From: an uncultured Alphaproteobacteria bacterium
GTDB lineage: Bacteria; Pseudomonadota; Alphaproteobacteria; SP197
Direction: 5' to 3'
Length of the DNA: 64,000 nucleotides
Assembly (NCBI GenBank): GCA_958295695.1
Contig: OY282363.1
Coordinates: forward strand, 3,351,686-3,415,685
The notes under the pieces were generated by a model. It saw only the letters and a list, made by a program, of their open reading frames with translations. It searched no databases and was not told the DNA's origin. Below, one piece after another: positions 1 through 11,733 of this stretch (the first letter of the stretch is position 1; every line of letters starts with the position of its first letter). A program made the translations under genes and the position numbers.

Positions 1-1364
1 GGCGCCATGCCGTAAAGCAGCATGTTCTGCGCCACGTGGGTGTGGCCCCAGGGCTGGTAGTCCCCGCCCATCACGCCGAAGGGCATGACGGCCCGGCCGC
101 CCTTCGTGAGCATGGCCGGGATGATGGTGTGCATGGGCCGCTTGCCGGGCGCGACGCAGTTGCGGTGGCCCGGCTCGACCACGAAGCCGCTGCCCCTGTT
201 CTGCAGGACCACGCCCGACCTCGGCGCCACGCGCGACGACCCGAAGGAGAAGAAGGTCGAGTTGATGAAGCTCGCCGCGTTGCGGTCCCGGTCGACGACG
301 CAGAGGTAGACGGTGCTGGGCGACTTGGGCAGGCGCGGCCCCGGCGTCTCGGCCATGGCGCGGGCGGGATCGATGTCGGCGCGCAGCATGTCGGCATGGG
401 CCGGCGACAGCAGCGTCTCGACCGGGACGTCCGCCATGGCGGGGTCGGCGACATACGCGGCCCGGTCGCGGAAGGCGAGCCGGCCCGCCTCCAGGGTGAG
501 ATGGAGGCGGTCGGCCGAGAGCGGGTCCATCGAGGCGATGTCGTAGCCCTTGAGGATATTGACCATGATGAGCGCCACGATCCCCTGCCCGTTGGGCGGG
601 CACTCGTGGATGCGGTGGCCGGCGAGCTCGGTCGCGATCGGCGCGACATACTCGCCCCCGGCGCGAGCGAAGTCGTCGAGCGTGTGGAGGCCGCCGAGCT
701 CGTTGAGATAGCCCACCATGTCCTCGGCGACCCAGCCCGCGTAGAAGCCGTCGCGGCCCCGCCGGGCTATCTCGCGCAGGGTCCCCGCCAGGAGCGGCTG
801 GCGGTGCCTCGAGCCCAGCGCGGGCGCCTTGCCGCCGACCAGCAGGATGTCGCGGGCGTGCCTGTCCCGGCCCAGGCGCTCCTCGGACGCGACCCAGGCC
901 CGGTGCACCGCGGGATGGACCGTGTAGCCCTCCTCGGCGTAGGCGATGGCGGGCCGGAGAATCTCCTCCATCGCCATCGTGCCGCGGTCGGCGACGAGCC
1001 GGCACCAGGCGTCGACCGCGCCCGGCACGGTGACGGCGTGCGGGCTTTCGCTCTCCAGCCTGTCGATGCCGTTCTCCAGGAACCACGCCGCCTCGGCCTT
1101 CGCCGGAGCGCGGCCCGAGCCGTTGTAGGCCACGATGTCGGCCGATCCCCTCGGCGCGTAGAGGCAGAAGACGTCGCCGCCCGCGCCGGTCGACATCGGC
1201 TCGACGACGGCGAGCGTCGCGGCCGCGGCGACCGCCGCGTCCATGGCGTTGCCGCCCGCGCGCAGCGTGTCGATCGCGGCGAGGGAAGCGTGAGGGTGAG
1301 ACGTGCAGGCCATGCCGTGCTCGGCGAAGGCCGTGGAACGGGGCGGGAAAGTGCTGTCGCGCAT
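1..1364 (-). CDS. Gamma-glutamyltransferase family protein (3' end cut by window edge)
   Basis: N-terminal-nucleophile hydrolase family whose members cleave themselves and then transfer or hydrolyse gamma-glutamyl groups of glutathione-like compounds. About 454 residues are seen of the roughly 530 usual, the C-terminus lying off the window. The LRAGGNAMDAAVA signature sits near residue 30. A later stretch STVYLCVVD places Thr351 where the family has its self-cleaving nucleophile. The Thr-Val-Tyr form and the lack of a signal peptide suggest a cytosolic YwrD-like subgroup rather than the periplasmic TTH type (from memory of the family). ATG at 1364 lies just before conserved sequence. The gene is divergent from the Rieske oxygenase at 1500 with 135 bp between. 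A second, different paralogue lies at 27144. Family assignment is firm; substrate unknown. Confidence 0.93.
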   Translation of the reverse strand, partial: MRDSTFPPRSTAFAEHGMACTSHPHASLAAIDTLRAGGNAMDAAVAAAATLAVVEPMSTGAGGDVFCLYAPRGSADIVAYNGSGRAPAKAEAAWFLENGIDRLESESPHAVTVPGAVDAWCRLVADRGTMAMEEILRPAIAYAEEGYTVHPAVHRAWVASEERLGRDRHARDILLVGGKAPALGSRHRQPLLAGTLREIARRGRDGFYAGWVAEDMVGYLNELGGLHTLDDFARAGGEYVAPIATELAGHRIHECPPNGQGIVALIMVNILKGYDIASMDPLSADRLHLTLEAGRLAFRDRAAYVADPAMADVPVETLLSPAHADMLRADIDPARAMAETPGPRLPKSPSTVYLCVVDRDRNAASFINSTFFSFGSSRVAPRSGVVLQNRGSGFVVEPGHRNCVAPGKRPMHTIIPAMLTKGGRAVMPFGVMGGDYQPWGHTHVAQNMLLYGMA

Positions 1365-1499
1365 CGGCTTCTCTCGCGCCGTGGGCCTCGGAAGAACGGG
1401 CGGAGCATAGACCGAATCCGTCGCGCGGACACCGGGGGGCCGTCCTTGACGGAGGGAAAGGACGGGCCTCAAGCTCCGGGACCTTTGGGGGACACGGCC

Positions 1500-2636
1500 A
1501 TGACGGACGGACTGGCGACGGTGCGCGCGGCGCTCCGGCGCGCGCTGGCCAGCGACCACCGCGAGGCCCGGGCCATGCCGGCGGCGTTCTACACCGACCC
1601 GGAGCTCGCCGCGATCGAGGCGGAGCATCTCTTCGGGAAGGAGTGGCACTGCGTCGGCCGCGTCGAGGAGGTCGCCGAACCGGGCCGGTTCATGCCCTAT
1701 CGTCTGGCGAACGAGCCCCTCGTCATAGCCCACGGCCACGACGGGACGATCCGGGCGCTGTCGAACGTCTGCCGCCACCGCGGCGCCCTGATCGTCCGCG
1801 AGAAGGGCCGGGGCCGCCGGCTACTCTGCCCCTACCACCACTGGGCCTACGGGCTCGACGGCGCCCTGGCCGCCGCGCCGGGGATGCCGGAGCGCGGCGA
1901 CTTCCGCGTCGCCGAGTGCCGCCTGCCGGAGTTCCCCTGCGAGGTCTGGATGGGCTTCGTCTACGTCAACCTCGACCGGACGGCCGCACCCCTCGCGCCG
2001 CGGCTCGCCGGCCTCGAGGCGCTGGTCGCGCCCTACCACATGGAGGAGATGTGGCTGGGCTGGCTCGGCGAGGAGGTCTGGGAGACCAACTGGAAGGCCA
2101 TGGTCGAGAACTACATGGAGGGCTACCACCTCACGCCGCTCCACAAGACCACGCTCAACGCCCTCAACCCCACGGCCCTCGCCCGGCACATCCCCGCCGG
2201 CGAGCACTGGTTCGGCTACGCGGTCGGCTTCCCCGCTGACCTGCCGCGGGTGACGGCGGGCCATCCCGACCTGACGAAGGAGCAATCCGACACCTGCGTC
2301 ATGGCGATGGTGCAGCCGGGCGGCGGCATCGGGCTCGCCGCGGACTACAGCTCGTTCCTGTGCCTGCAGCCCGAGGGCGCGGACAGGGTGCGCTACAAGG
2401 CGGGCGTCCTGTTCTGGGGAGACGACTGGCCCCGGAGCGCGGTCGACCGGGCGGTCGAGCTGTTCCACGAGACCATGGCCGAGGACCGCTCCGTGCTGGA
2501 GCCGATGATGCGGGGCTACCGCAGCGCCCACCACGAGAGCGGCCCGCTCGCGCCGCCCTGGCTGGAAGGCCCGATCCTCGATCTCGCCCGCTATGTCGGC
2601 CGCCGCCTGCTGCCGGTCATGGAGGAGGCCGCGTGA
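1500..2636 (+). CDS. Rieske non-haem iron oxygenase, alpha subunit
   Basis: Ring-hydroxylating-type oxygenase of 378 residues that would use electrons from a reductase to hydroxylate or demethylate an organic substrate. The Rieske [2Fe-2S] ligands are C91-x-H93 and C110-x2-H113 (CRHRG and CPYHHW). The mononuclear iron site is the stretch ENYMEGYH..LH, with H210 and H215 as ligands. Length fits the single-subunit type related to choline, carnitine and betaine oxygenases. The ATG at 1500 follows a long non-coding lead-in; upstream in-frame sequence is antisense of the gamma-glutamyltransferase and was left out. No reductase partner is adjacent. It is one of three Rieske oxygenases in the window (others at 25143 and 56826). 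Family firm; substrate not predictable. Confidence 0.93.
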   Translation: MTDGLATVRAALRRALASDHREARAMPAAFYTDPELAAIEAEHLFGKEWHCVGRVEEVAEPGRFMPYRLANEPLVIAHGHDGTIRALSNVCRHRGALIVREKGRGRRLLCPYHHWAYGLDGALAAAPGMPERGDFRVAECRLPEFPCEVWMGFVYVNLDRTAAPLAPRLAGLEALVAPYHMEEMWLGWLGEEVWETNWKAMVENYMEGYHLTPLHKTTLNALNPTALARHIPAGEHWFGYAVGFPADLPRVTAGHPDLTKEQSDTCVMAMVQPGGGIGLAADYSSFLCLQPEGADRVRYKAGVLFWGDDWPRSAVDRAVELFHETMAEDRSVLEPMMRGYRSAHHESGPLAPPWLEGPILDLARYVGRRLLPVMEEAA

Positions 2637-2695
2637 GCGCCGCCGGCCGCCCGCGCGGCGGGGCCATCGCGCGTGGCCGAGGTCCAACCCCTCCC

Positions 2696-2740
2696 GCACC
2701 CCGGGTAGCGGCCGAAGGCCGCGTATCGAAGGGTCGAAGG
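2696..2740 (-). repeat. Dispersed CTTCGATACG-type intergenic repeat, copy a
   Basis: Read on the minus strand it begins CCCTTCGATACG, passes through a short GC hairpin (CGGCCTTCGGCCG) and ends CCCGGGGTG. The same order of elements is seen at 34817-34855 (CTTCGATACG, hairpin, CCCGGGGTGA). It lies between the Rieske gene and a small membrane protein gene, downstream of both. Confidence 0.6.
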
Positions 2741-2750
2741 ACGGACTCGC

Positions 2751-3050
2751 TCAGCGCAGCCGCCACACCGCCAGGACGGCGAAGATCGCGATGGCGGCGG
2801 GCCAGTGCCAGAACTGCATGCCGCCCTGCAGCGCGCCGAGCGCCAGCATGAGGGCGACGGGCAGGCAGCCGCAGGCGAACCAGCCGCCGAAGAGCCGGAG
2901 CCAGTCGTTGACGAGCTCCAGAAGCAGTCGCGTGACGCCGCGCGGCAGGGCCTCGGGAATCGGGATCAGCGGCCTGAAGATCAGCAGCCACAGGCTTGCG
3001 GCGACCGCCACGACCGAGCCGGCGAAGATGGTGAGCGCGTCGCCTTCCAT
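2751..3050 (-). CDS. Small membrane protein, function unknown
   Basis: A 99-residue hydrophobic protein, not recognised. It has an N-terminal transmembrane stretch (about residues 8-28, FAGSVVAVAASLWLLIF), a middle stretch around residues 55-75 with a Cys-Gly-Cys, and a third hydrophobic stretch near the C-terminus, so two or three helices are likely. ATG at 3050 is preferred to an ATG 36 bases upstream because the hydrophobic segment follows directly. It reads toward the end of the Rieske gene and lies 5' of nothing obvious. The coding call rests on clean membrane-protein pattern and frame-consistent GC at third positions. Confidence 0.6.
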   Translation of the reverse strand: MEGDALTIFAGSVVAVAASLWLLIFRPLIPIPEALPRGVTRLLLELVNDWLRLFGGWFACGCLPVALMLALGALQGGMQFWHWPAAIAIFAVLAVWRLR

Positions 3051-3125
3051 GGCCCGACCGATAGGCCAAAGCCCGGCCCTTGGCAAACGCCGGGCGCGCC
3101 CGCGCGGTCCGCCCCGCCGCCCGGC

Positions 3126-4508
3126 TCAGCCGCGTCCGCCGCTCCCCGGCCCGGCCCGGCCCAGCGTGCTGACGTAGAGGTCGGCCGCGACGCCCTCGAC
3201 GCTCATGCGTTCTCCGCTCTCGAGCACGTCGGTGTCGGCGCCCTGGCGCCGGGCCAGCCGCATCGCGTCGCCGGCGACGCAGAGTCGCGCGCCGCAGACC
3301 TTGCAGTGCTTCTCGAGCTTGGCCGCGAGGTTCACCGCCTCGCCGATCACGGTGTATTCGAGGCGGGAGTCGTCGCCCACCGCGCCGAACACCACGGCGC
3401 CCGTGGCGAGCCCCATGCCCCAGGCGAGCGGACGCTGGCCGCGGGCCGCGCGGCGGCCGTTCCAGGCCGCCATCCTGGCGTCGATCTCGACGGCGGCCCG
3501 GAGCGCGTCGGCGGCGTAGGTCCCGGTCGCGGCCGTGGCGCCGAAGGTCGCCATCACGCCGTCGCCCATGAACTTGTCGATCGTGCCGTCATGGGCCCGG
3601 GCCGCGGGCACCACGACCTTCTGGTAGCGCGACAGCATGTCGACGGTCCGGTCGGGGCCGATGCGGACCGACAGCGACGTGAAACCGCGCAGGTCGACGA
3701 ACAGGATCGCGGCCTCGCGCAGCACGCCCTGGCCCGGCTTCACGGCGTCCTCGGCATGGGTGATCCGCTCGGCGACCTCCGGCGCGAAGAAGCGGGAGAG
3801 GTCCCGGGCCGCCTGGCCCTCGGCGACCGAGCGGATGAGCTGCTTGCGCGCGCGGGCGAGCGCGATCGCCAGGATGCCGGTCACCAGCGCGATCGAGATG
3901 ATCTTGTCCATCTCGCCGCCGATCAGGACGTCCGACGAATGGAGGTAGTCCACGTAGTCCCGCGTGACCGCGCTCGGCGCCTCGGCCGCCGCCACCGCGT
4001 AGAACACGAGCGCCAGCCAGCCGGCCACCGCGAACGCGCCCGCCATCGCGACATAACGCGGATCGAACCGCAACGCGCGCAGCGCGACGAGGACGAAGAG
4101 GTAGAGCATCGTCGGGCCTTTCAGCGAGAAGCCCGGCGGCTGCATGTACTGGATGTGGAAGCTCCAGATCGTCACCAGCAGCACGGCGATGTCGACGACG
4201 ATCGAGACCGCGATCATCCATTCGGGCAGACGCCGGGCGTGGGCCAGGCCGAGCCGGACCACGGTGAACGCGAAGTAGGCTCCCAGCGCCCACGGCACCG
4301 GCTCCAGCATGGCGTCGGCCGGGAAGGTCTTGCGCGTGATCGCGTAGAGCGCCGCGAACAGGACGATGCCCGTCATCTGCACCCAGCCGATCAGCACCTC
4401 GCTGCCGGCCTGGTCGGCGGCGATCCGCGCGCGCACGCGCCGCGGCAGGTCGCCGTCGACCGGCGGGCCGAACACGAGCGTACGGATGCGCGTCAGCAAG
4501 CCGGCCAT
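3126..4508 (-). CDS. Membrane-bound class III adenylate/guanylate cyclase
   Basis: Predicted to make cAMP or cGMP from the nucleoside triphosphate at the inner membrane. The first ~240 residues of 460 hold about six hydrophobic helices, forming a membrane sensor half. The last ~200 are a class III cyclase domain: FVDLRGF with the first metal Asp, KFMGDGVMATFG with the second, and YTVIGEAVNLAAKLE. In the last motif the usual Arg of NLAAR is Lys, which may alter transition-state binding. ATG at 4508 opens MAGLLTRI. The gene lies 28 bp downstream of the methyltransferase at 4537 and may be read with it. The input sensed by the membrane half is unknown. Confidence 0.9.
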   Translation of the reverse strand: MAGLLTRIRTLVFGPPVDGDLPRRVRARIAADQAGSEVLIGWVQMTGIVLFAALYAITRKTFPADAMLEPVPWALGAYFAFTVVRLGLAHARRLPEWMIAVSIVVDIAVLLVTIWSFHIQYMQPPGFSLKGPTMLYLFVLVALRALRFDPRYVAMAGAFAVAGWLALVFYAVAAAEAPSAVTRDYVDYLHSSDVLIGGEMDKIISIALVTGILAIALARARKQLIRSVAEGQAARDLSRFFAPEVAERITHAEDAVKPGQGVLREAAILFVDLRGFTSLSVRIGPDRTVDMLSRYQKVVVPAARAHDGTIDKFMGDGVMATFGATAATGTYAADALRAAVEIDARMAAWNGRRAARGQRPLAWGMGLATGAVVFGAVGDDSRLEYTVIGEAVNLAAKLEKHCKVCGARLCVAGDAMRLARRQGADTDVLESGERMSVEGVAADLYVSTLGRAGPGSGGRG

Positions 4509-4536
4509 CGTCCCCTCTCCCGTCCGGCGGCCCCCG

Positions 4537-5391
4537 TCACCGCCTTGTCAGCCACAGGCTGGTCTCGAAGGCGCCCTCGGGCAGCGGGAGGCGCCCCAGG
4601 ACGCCGGCCGAAACCCTCGCGCCGTGGCGCGTCGCCATGTAGCGGCTGGCGAACAGGGGCCGCCACGCGCCGCCCGCGACGAGCGGCGCGACGGCGAGCT
4701 GCTCGTTGTAGCCGCGCCAATGCCAGGAGGGCGGATAGTCGTCGGGCAGGAAGATGTCGTGGACATGGACCAGGACGCCCGCCGGAAGGACCGGCAGGAC
4801 GCGGTTGACCAGGTCGTCCACGTCGCTGCCCGGCATGGCGATATGGCTGGAATCGATGAACAGGATGTCGCCCGCGCCCAGGGCCGCGAAGACCGCCGGG
4901 TCGGTCGCGTCCAGCGTCTCCCTCCTGACCTCGATCCCGAGCCCGTCGATCGCGGCCCTGGGCGCGGGGTCGATCGCGGTGAGCCGCGTGGCCAGACAGC
5001 CGTCGGCGATCGCGCGCGCCATGAACCGCGTGCTGTGGCCCGACCCGACCTCCACGATCCGGGCCGGTTCGGCGGCGCGCACCATGGCGTAGGCCACCGC
5101 CGCGTCCATGCGCGGGAACCAGTCCTGGTTCCAGCGCGGGCCCGGCGCGGGGTCCTCGGCGCCGATCGCGGCCAGTCCGGCCGCGAACCGCTCGACCTTG
5201 GCGAGCGTCGCCTCGAACGCCGCGCCATGGCCGGCGAACAGGCGCTCGACCGGCCCGTAGGGCGCGCGTTCGCCGGCCCCCGGCAGGACGTGGGCGTGGG
5301 CATAGGGGATCCAGAAGCCCTGGCGCTTGACGCCAGTCAGCGTGGCGAGGCCCAGACGCAGCCCGCGCAGGCGTTGGCGCGGGCTCGTCAT
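4537..5391 (-). CDS. Class I SAM-dependent methyltransferase (Methyltransf_24-like)
   Basis: A 284-residue protein with a Rossmann SAM-binding core. IVEVGSGHSTRFMARA (around residue 105-120) is motif I, AIDPAPR carries the acidic adenosine-binding position, and DILFIDSSH is the motif IV-like strand. The HSTRF form and later VHVHDIFLPDDYP fit the family that contains cephalosporin hydroxylase-like and O-methyltransferase-like proteins. The start ATG overlaps the stop of the upstream metallo-hydrolase in an ATGA, so the two are probably translationally coupled. The acceptor substrate is unknown. Confidence 0.85.
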   Translation of the reverse strand: MTSPRQRLRGLRLGLATLTGVKRQGFWIPYAHAHVLPGAGERAPYGPVERLFAGHGAAFEATLAKVERFAAGLAAIGAEDPAPGPRWNQDWFPRMDAAVAYAMVRAAEPARIVEVGSGHSTRFMARAIADGCLATRLTAIDPAPRAAIDGLGIEVRRETLDATDPAVFAALGAGDILFIDSSHIAMPGSDVDDLVNRVLPVLPAGVLVHVHDIFLPDDYPPSWHWRGYNEQLAVAPLVAGGAWRPLFASRYMATRHGARVSAGVLGRLPLPEGAFETSLWLTRR

Positions 5392-6218
5392 GGGGCGAGC
5401 GCCATGCCCTCGCGCGCGACCACCGAGCCGGGCCGGGCGGCCTCGATCTCGGCGGCGAGCGCGTCCATCCTGTCGTCGTCGCGGCCGGGTTCGTGGTGGA
5501 AGGCGACGAAGGTCTTCACGCCCGCGGCGTCGCACAGCCGGACGCCCTCCTGCCATGTCGAGTGGCCCCAGGAGACGAACCGGGGGAACTCCTCGTCGGT
5601 ATAGGTCGCATCGTAGATCACGATGTCGGCGCCCTCGATCAGGCCCAGCACGTTGCGGTCGGGCTCGCCGGCGACATGCTCGGTGTCGGTGATGTAGCAG
5701 ATCGCCTTGCCGCCGTGCTCGACGCGGTAGCCGCAAGCGCCGTTGGGATGGCGCAGCATCGCCGTCCTCACCGTGACGCCCTCGCGCGGGACGAGGACGT
5801 CGCCGGCCGCGAAGTCCTTCCAGGCGATCCGGGCGCGGACCGTCTCCTCGGTGGCCGGCGTCACGGGATCCTTGAGGAAGCGCCGCAGCACGCCCTCCAG
5901 CGTGTGGGGCGGCTCGAGGTGGCCGGACCATGCGGCCAGCGCGGTCCCGGGATCGGTCAGCGCCTCCAGATAGGGCCAGCCGCAGACATGGTCGAGATGG
6001 GTATGGGTCATGAACAGGTCGGCGTCGAGCGGGCCCGGGCCCAGCGATCCGCTCAGGCCGCGCAGGCCGGTCCCCGCGTCCATGATGAGCAGGCGTCCGC
6101 CGCAGCGGATCTCCAGGCACGACGTGTTGCCGCCGTAGCGGACCGTCCCCGGACCGGGGCACGGAACGCTCCCCCTCACCCCCCAGAACCGGACGAAGAA
6201 ATCGCCGCGCCGCGACAC
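5388..6218 (-). CDS. MBL-fold metallo-hydrolase (PhnP/COG1235-like)
   Basis: Metallo-beta-lactamase-fold hydrolase, probably acting on a phosphodiester or similar small molecule in the cytosol. The N-terminus FWGVRGSVPCPGPG..RYGGNT is typical of the COG1235 group that includes cyclic phosphodiesterases. MTHTHLDHVCG is the metal-binding HxHxDH motif, and later Asp (YITDTEH) and His (SWGHST) positions complete the site. The GTG at 6218 is chosen because conserved sequence begins there. An ATG at 6317 would add 33 residues rich in Arg and Pro, unlike the family. The stop overlaps the next gene's ATG. It is divergent from pyrE. Confidence 0.87.
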   Translation of the reverse strand: MSRRGDFFVRFWGVRGSVPCPGPGTVRYGGNTSCLEIRCGGRLLIMDAGTGLRGLSGSLGPGPLDADLFMTHTHLDHVCGWPYLEALTDPGTALAAWSGHLEPPHTLEGVLRRFLKDPVTPATEETVRARIAWKDFAAGDVLVPREGVTVRTAMLRHPNGACGYRVEHGGKAICYITDTEHVAGEPDRNVLGLIEGADIVIYDATYTDEEFPRFVSWGHSTWQEGVRLCDAAGVKTFVAFHHEPGRDDDRMDALAAEIEAARPGSVVAREGMALAP

Positions 6219-6357
6219 AGGGCGGCCCCCCGCTTCGAGCCTGCCGCCGGGCGAACGCGATTCGCGCTCGCCCGGCGGCTCGCCCCGAGGGTATACCGTC
6301 GCGCGGGGCGGGGCCATCCCGCGCGACGATCCGTTTCCCCGCCGACAGGAGCGAGAG

Positions 6358-6912
6358 ATGACCGACCTTTCCCCCAAGCGGCGCCTGCTGGCCCTCATCC
6401 GCGAGCACGCGCTGATCGAGGGCGGCGACTTCACGCTCGCCCAGGGGGGCCGCGCGAGCACCTATGTCGATCTCCGCAGGGTCTCCCTGCATCCCGAGGG
6501 CGCCGTTCTGATCGGCCGGATGGTGCTGGAGCGCCTCGCAGACGGCGCCGTCGCGGCGGTCGGCGGCATGGCGACCGCGGCCATCCCCGTGGTGACCGCC
6601 GCGGTCGTCGCGAGCGCGGCGACGGCGTCGCCCCTGCGCGGCTTCTACGTCCGCGCCGAGGCCAAGACGCACGGCGCGCGGCGGCGGATCGAGGGCCAGA
6701 TGCGGCCCGGAGACCGGGTGGCGCTCCTGGAGGACACCATGACCAGCGGCCGGTCGACCATGGCCGCGGTGGAGGCTGTCCGCGCCGGGGGCGCCGAGGT
6801 CGACCGGGTCGTCGCCGTGGTCGACCGCGGGCAGGGCGGGGCCGCGCTCTACGCGGCCGAGGGCATTCCCTTCGAGGCCCTGGTCGCGCTCGACGACATC
6901 GCGGGCGGCTAG
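6358..6912 (+). CDS. pyrE: Orotate phosphoribosyltransferase
   Basis: Joins orotate to PRPP to give orotidine 5'-phosphate in pyrimidine synthesis. The 184-residue length is normal. The PRPP-binding loop is VALLEDTMTSGRST (about residues 121-134). The flexible-loop region contains RAEAKTHGARRRIEG with the catalytic Lys of the KxHG motif. The start ATG at 6358 has an AGGAGCGAG ribosome site just upstream. The MFS gene follows after only 6 bp and is probably co-transcribed, which hints that the permease may carry a pyrimidine-like or related compound, though nothing in the sequence proves that. Confidence 0.95.
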   Translation: MTDLSPKRRLLALIREHALIEGGDFTLAQGGRASTYVDLRRVSLHPEGAVLIGRMVLERLADGAVAAVGGMATAAIPVVTAAVVASAATASPLRGFYVRAEAKTHGARRRIEGQMRPGDRVALLEDTMTSGRSTMAAVEAVRAGGAEVDRVVAVVDRGQGGAALYAAEGIPFEALVALDDIAGG

Positions 6913-6918
6913 GGGTCC

Positions 6919-8124
6919 GTGACCGCCGGGTCCGGCGCGCGGAGCGACGGCGACTGGGGCGGCGTCTGGCTCGGGCTCGCGCTCTCGAGCCTCGCCGCCT
7001 TCCAGATGCTCAAGCTGCCGCCGGCGCTTCCCCTCCTGATCGAAGCCTACGGCTACGACCGGGTGACCGCGGGCGGGCTGGTGTCGGTCTACGCGCTCTC
7101 CGGACTCGTCCTGTCGGTCGCCGCGGGCGGCTTGGCGGCCCGGCGGCCCGGGCCGGTCGTGGGCGGGTCGCTGGCCTGCTTCGTCGCCGGCAACCTCGTC
7201 ACCCTGGCCGCGCCCCAGGTCGCCTGGCTCAACCTCCTGGCCCGCGCCGTCGAGGGTCTGGCCTACGCCGTCTTCGCGATCGCCGGGCCGGCCATCGCCA
7301 ACCGCCGCGCCGCCGACCGCGACCTCCCGTTCGTGGCGGGTGTCGTCGCGATCTGGGTGCCGGTCGGCCAGATCGTCGCGCTCGCCGCGGGGTTCCTCTT
7401 CTTCGAGACCCATGGCTGGCGGCCGTTGTGGTGGCTCTCTCTGCTGCTGACGCTCGGCATGGCCGCCTGGCTGTGGGCCCGGCGCGCCACGGTCGCCGAC
7501 GCGCTCGGCGGTCTGACGCGGGCCGCGGGCGGCGAAGGGCCGGGGCCGCGCGAGCGTCTGGTCCTGTGGTTCTCCGGCGCCGTCTTCGCCCTCTGGGGCG
7601 GGCAGTACATCGCCTTCATGACCTGGCTGCCGGACTACACGGTCGAGCGCTTCGCCCTCGGCGCCGGCGAGGCGGCGGCGGTCAACGCGCTGTCCGTCGC
7701 CGGCGTCCTGCTGAGCTGCCTCGGCGCCGGCTGGCTGCTGCGCCGCGGCGCGCCGCTCGGCGCGGTCTTCGCGGGCGCCTCGGCGGTCCAGGCCGCCGTC
7801 TGGTTCGCCGCGCCCCATCTCGGCCCCTGGGCGGGGCTCGCGGCGGTCGCGGTCTACGGCGTCGTTTCGGGCGCGCCGCCCACCTGCCTGTTCGCCGCGC
7901 CCGGCCGGCTCCTGGGCGGGCGCGGCGCCGGCCCCGCCGCCTTCGCGCCGCTCATGGCCGGACGCAACCTCGGCGTCCTCGCCGCGCCGGTCGCCGCCGG
8001 ATGGCTGATCGGCTGGCAGGGCTGGCCCGCGCTGGCGTGGGTCTTCGGCGCGGCGACGCTGGCCGCCGCGGCGGCCGGCGCGGCCATGGCCCTGGCCGTC
8101 GCGCGCGCCGGGAGGCCGCGGTGA
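6919..8124 (+). CDS. MFS transporter (CynX/NimT-like)
   Basis: Major facilitator superfamily permease of 401 residues with about twelve hydrophobic helices. After helix 2 there is a short basic loop, LAARRPGP, in the place of the family's loop 2-3 motif. The glycine- and alanine-rich helices and overall spacing resemble the cyanate/nitroimidazole (CynX/NimT) branch. The start is a GTG at 6919, 6 bases after the pyrE stop; no other start fits the short gap. Cargo unknown. Downstream 129 bp before clpB contain no clear gene. Confidence 0.85.
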   Translation: MTAGSGARSDGDWGGVWLGLALSSLAAFQMLKLPPALPLLIEAYGYDRVTAGGLVSVYALSGLVLSVAAGGLAARRPGPVVGGSLACFVAGNLVTLAAPQVAWLNLLARAVEGLAYAVFAIAGPAIANRRAADRDLPFVAGVVAIWVPVGQIVALAAGFLFFETHGWRPLWWLSLLLTLGMAAWLWARRATVADALGGLTRAAGGEGPGPRERLVLWFSGAVFALWGGQYIAFMTWLPDYTVERFALGAGEAAAVNALSVAGVLLSCLGAGWLLRRGAPLGAVFAGASAVQAAVWFAAPHLGPWAGLAAVAVYGVVSGAPPTCLFAAPGRLLGGRGAGPAAFAPLMAGRNLGVLAAPVAAGWLIGWQGWPALAWVFGAATLAAAAAGAAMALAVARAGRPR

Positions 8125-8253
8125 CCCCGCCCGAGCTCGACGAGGCTCTCGCCGCGTGCGGGGGCGCGGCCGGGGCCTGTGGAGCGATGTCTGCGGCCTC
8201 GGGGACGGCGCGCCGCCGAAGTTCGTCCGGCGCGCGGGCCCGAGGCTCCATGG

Positions 8254-10854
<2,601 letters not shown>

Positions 10855-10960
10855 CGTGAGTCACCCCTTCGGGAACAATGGTTTCAACGGCATATGGTGT
10901 GGTATTTTTACAACAAAAGGGGTTGAAGACCCGAGATTCGGCGACAGCGAGAAAAGAGAT

Positions 10961-11536
10961 TCAGACCGTGACGGGCTGCTCCTCTTCGGCGTCCGCGCTC
11001 ACGCCGGCGTCCTCGGCTTCGGGGTCGCGGCCGTTTCCGGACCCGTTGGGACGCCGGCGCGGACGCCGCGCCGGCGAGGTCCGCTCCGGTTCGGCCTTCG
11101 CGGCGTCTCCGCCGCCGGATTCCGGCGAGGGCCGAGGGGATTGCCGACTCTCGACTTGGGCCTCGTTCGCCTCGCCCGTCCGGTCGTCGTGGTCGAAGCG
11201 CTGATAACGATCGTCGCGCGCGGGACGGTCGTCGCGCCCCTCGCGTTCGCGCTGCTGTTCCGCGGCGCGCTCGGCGGCGCGTTCGGCGTGCAGGTTCACG
11301 ATGCGCTGGTAGTGCTCGGCATGCTGCAGATAGTTCTCGGCGGCCACCACATCGCTCGAGGACGAGACGTCGCGGGCAAGCGCCAGATACTTGTCGGCCA
11401 CCTGCTGCGCGGTGCCCCGGACCTTGACGTCCGGACCCGTGCTCTCGAACGACTGATTGCGGCCACCGCCACCGCCGCCGCGGCGCATTTGCCCACGATT
11501 GTTGCGGGATCGTTTCCCGGAACCGCCAAATCTCAT
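10961..11536 (-). CDS. DUF4167 domain protein
   Basis: Alphaproteobacterial protein of unknown function, 191 residues. The conserved block is the N-terminal ~90 residues: a basic, glycine-rich start (GGSGKRSRNNRG, then a Gly run) followed by SFESTGPDVKVRGTA and the helix QQVADKYLALARDVSSSSD..AAENYLQHAEHYQRI. The rest is a charged, low-complexity tail ending in an acidic stretch. The basic, Gly/Arg-rich head suggests nucleic-acid contact, which is inference only. Its usual position is between prmC/prfA and clpB, as seen here. DUF4167 is largely restricted to Alphaproteobacteria, so it is the best taxonomic marker in the window. Confidence 0.9.
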   Translation of the reverse strand: MRFGGSGKRSRNNRGQMRRGGGGGGRNQSFESTGPDVKVRGTAQQVADKYLALARDVSSSSDVVAAENYLQHAEHYQRIVNLHAERAAERAAEQQREREGRDDRPARDDRYQRFDHDDRTGEANEAQVESRQSPRPSPESGGGDAAKAEPERTSPARRPRRRPNGSGNGRDPEAEDAGVSADAEEEQPVTV

Positions 11537-11733
11537 GAGACCGCCACTTTCGCTGTTTGCATGAACCCGATACGCGCCGCCTCGAGGCCGAACCACCGAA
11601 CCGGACGATGTCCGCCCGAGCCGTGGAGATAAATCGTGAGGCCAACCGACCCGGCACAAGCGATCCCGCTCTCTTCGACGACCGCTACCGGGGATCCGTC
11701 CCCGTTGCCGATGCGCGCCGACAGCGACCGTAA

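Noticed and set aside
8121..8250. Possible short gene after the MFS gene (GTG overlapping its stop; another frame ends LWSDVCGLGDGAPPKF then stop)
   Set aside because: Would need a frameshift and has no recognised family; too short to support as gene or pseudogene.
10855..10960. Heat-shock (sigma-32) promoter for clpB
   Set aside because: AT-rich leader is suggestive, but no -35/-10 pair with acceptable spacing was found by eye.
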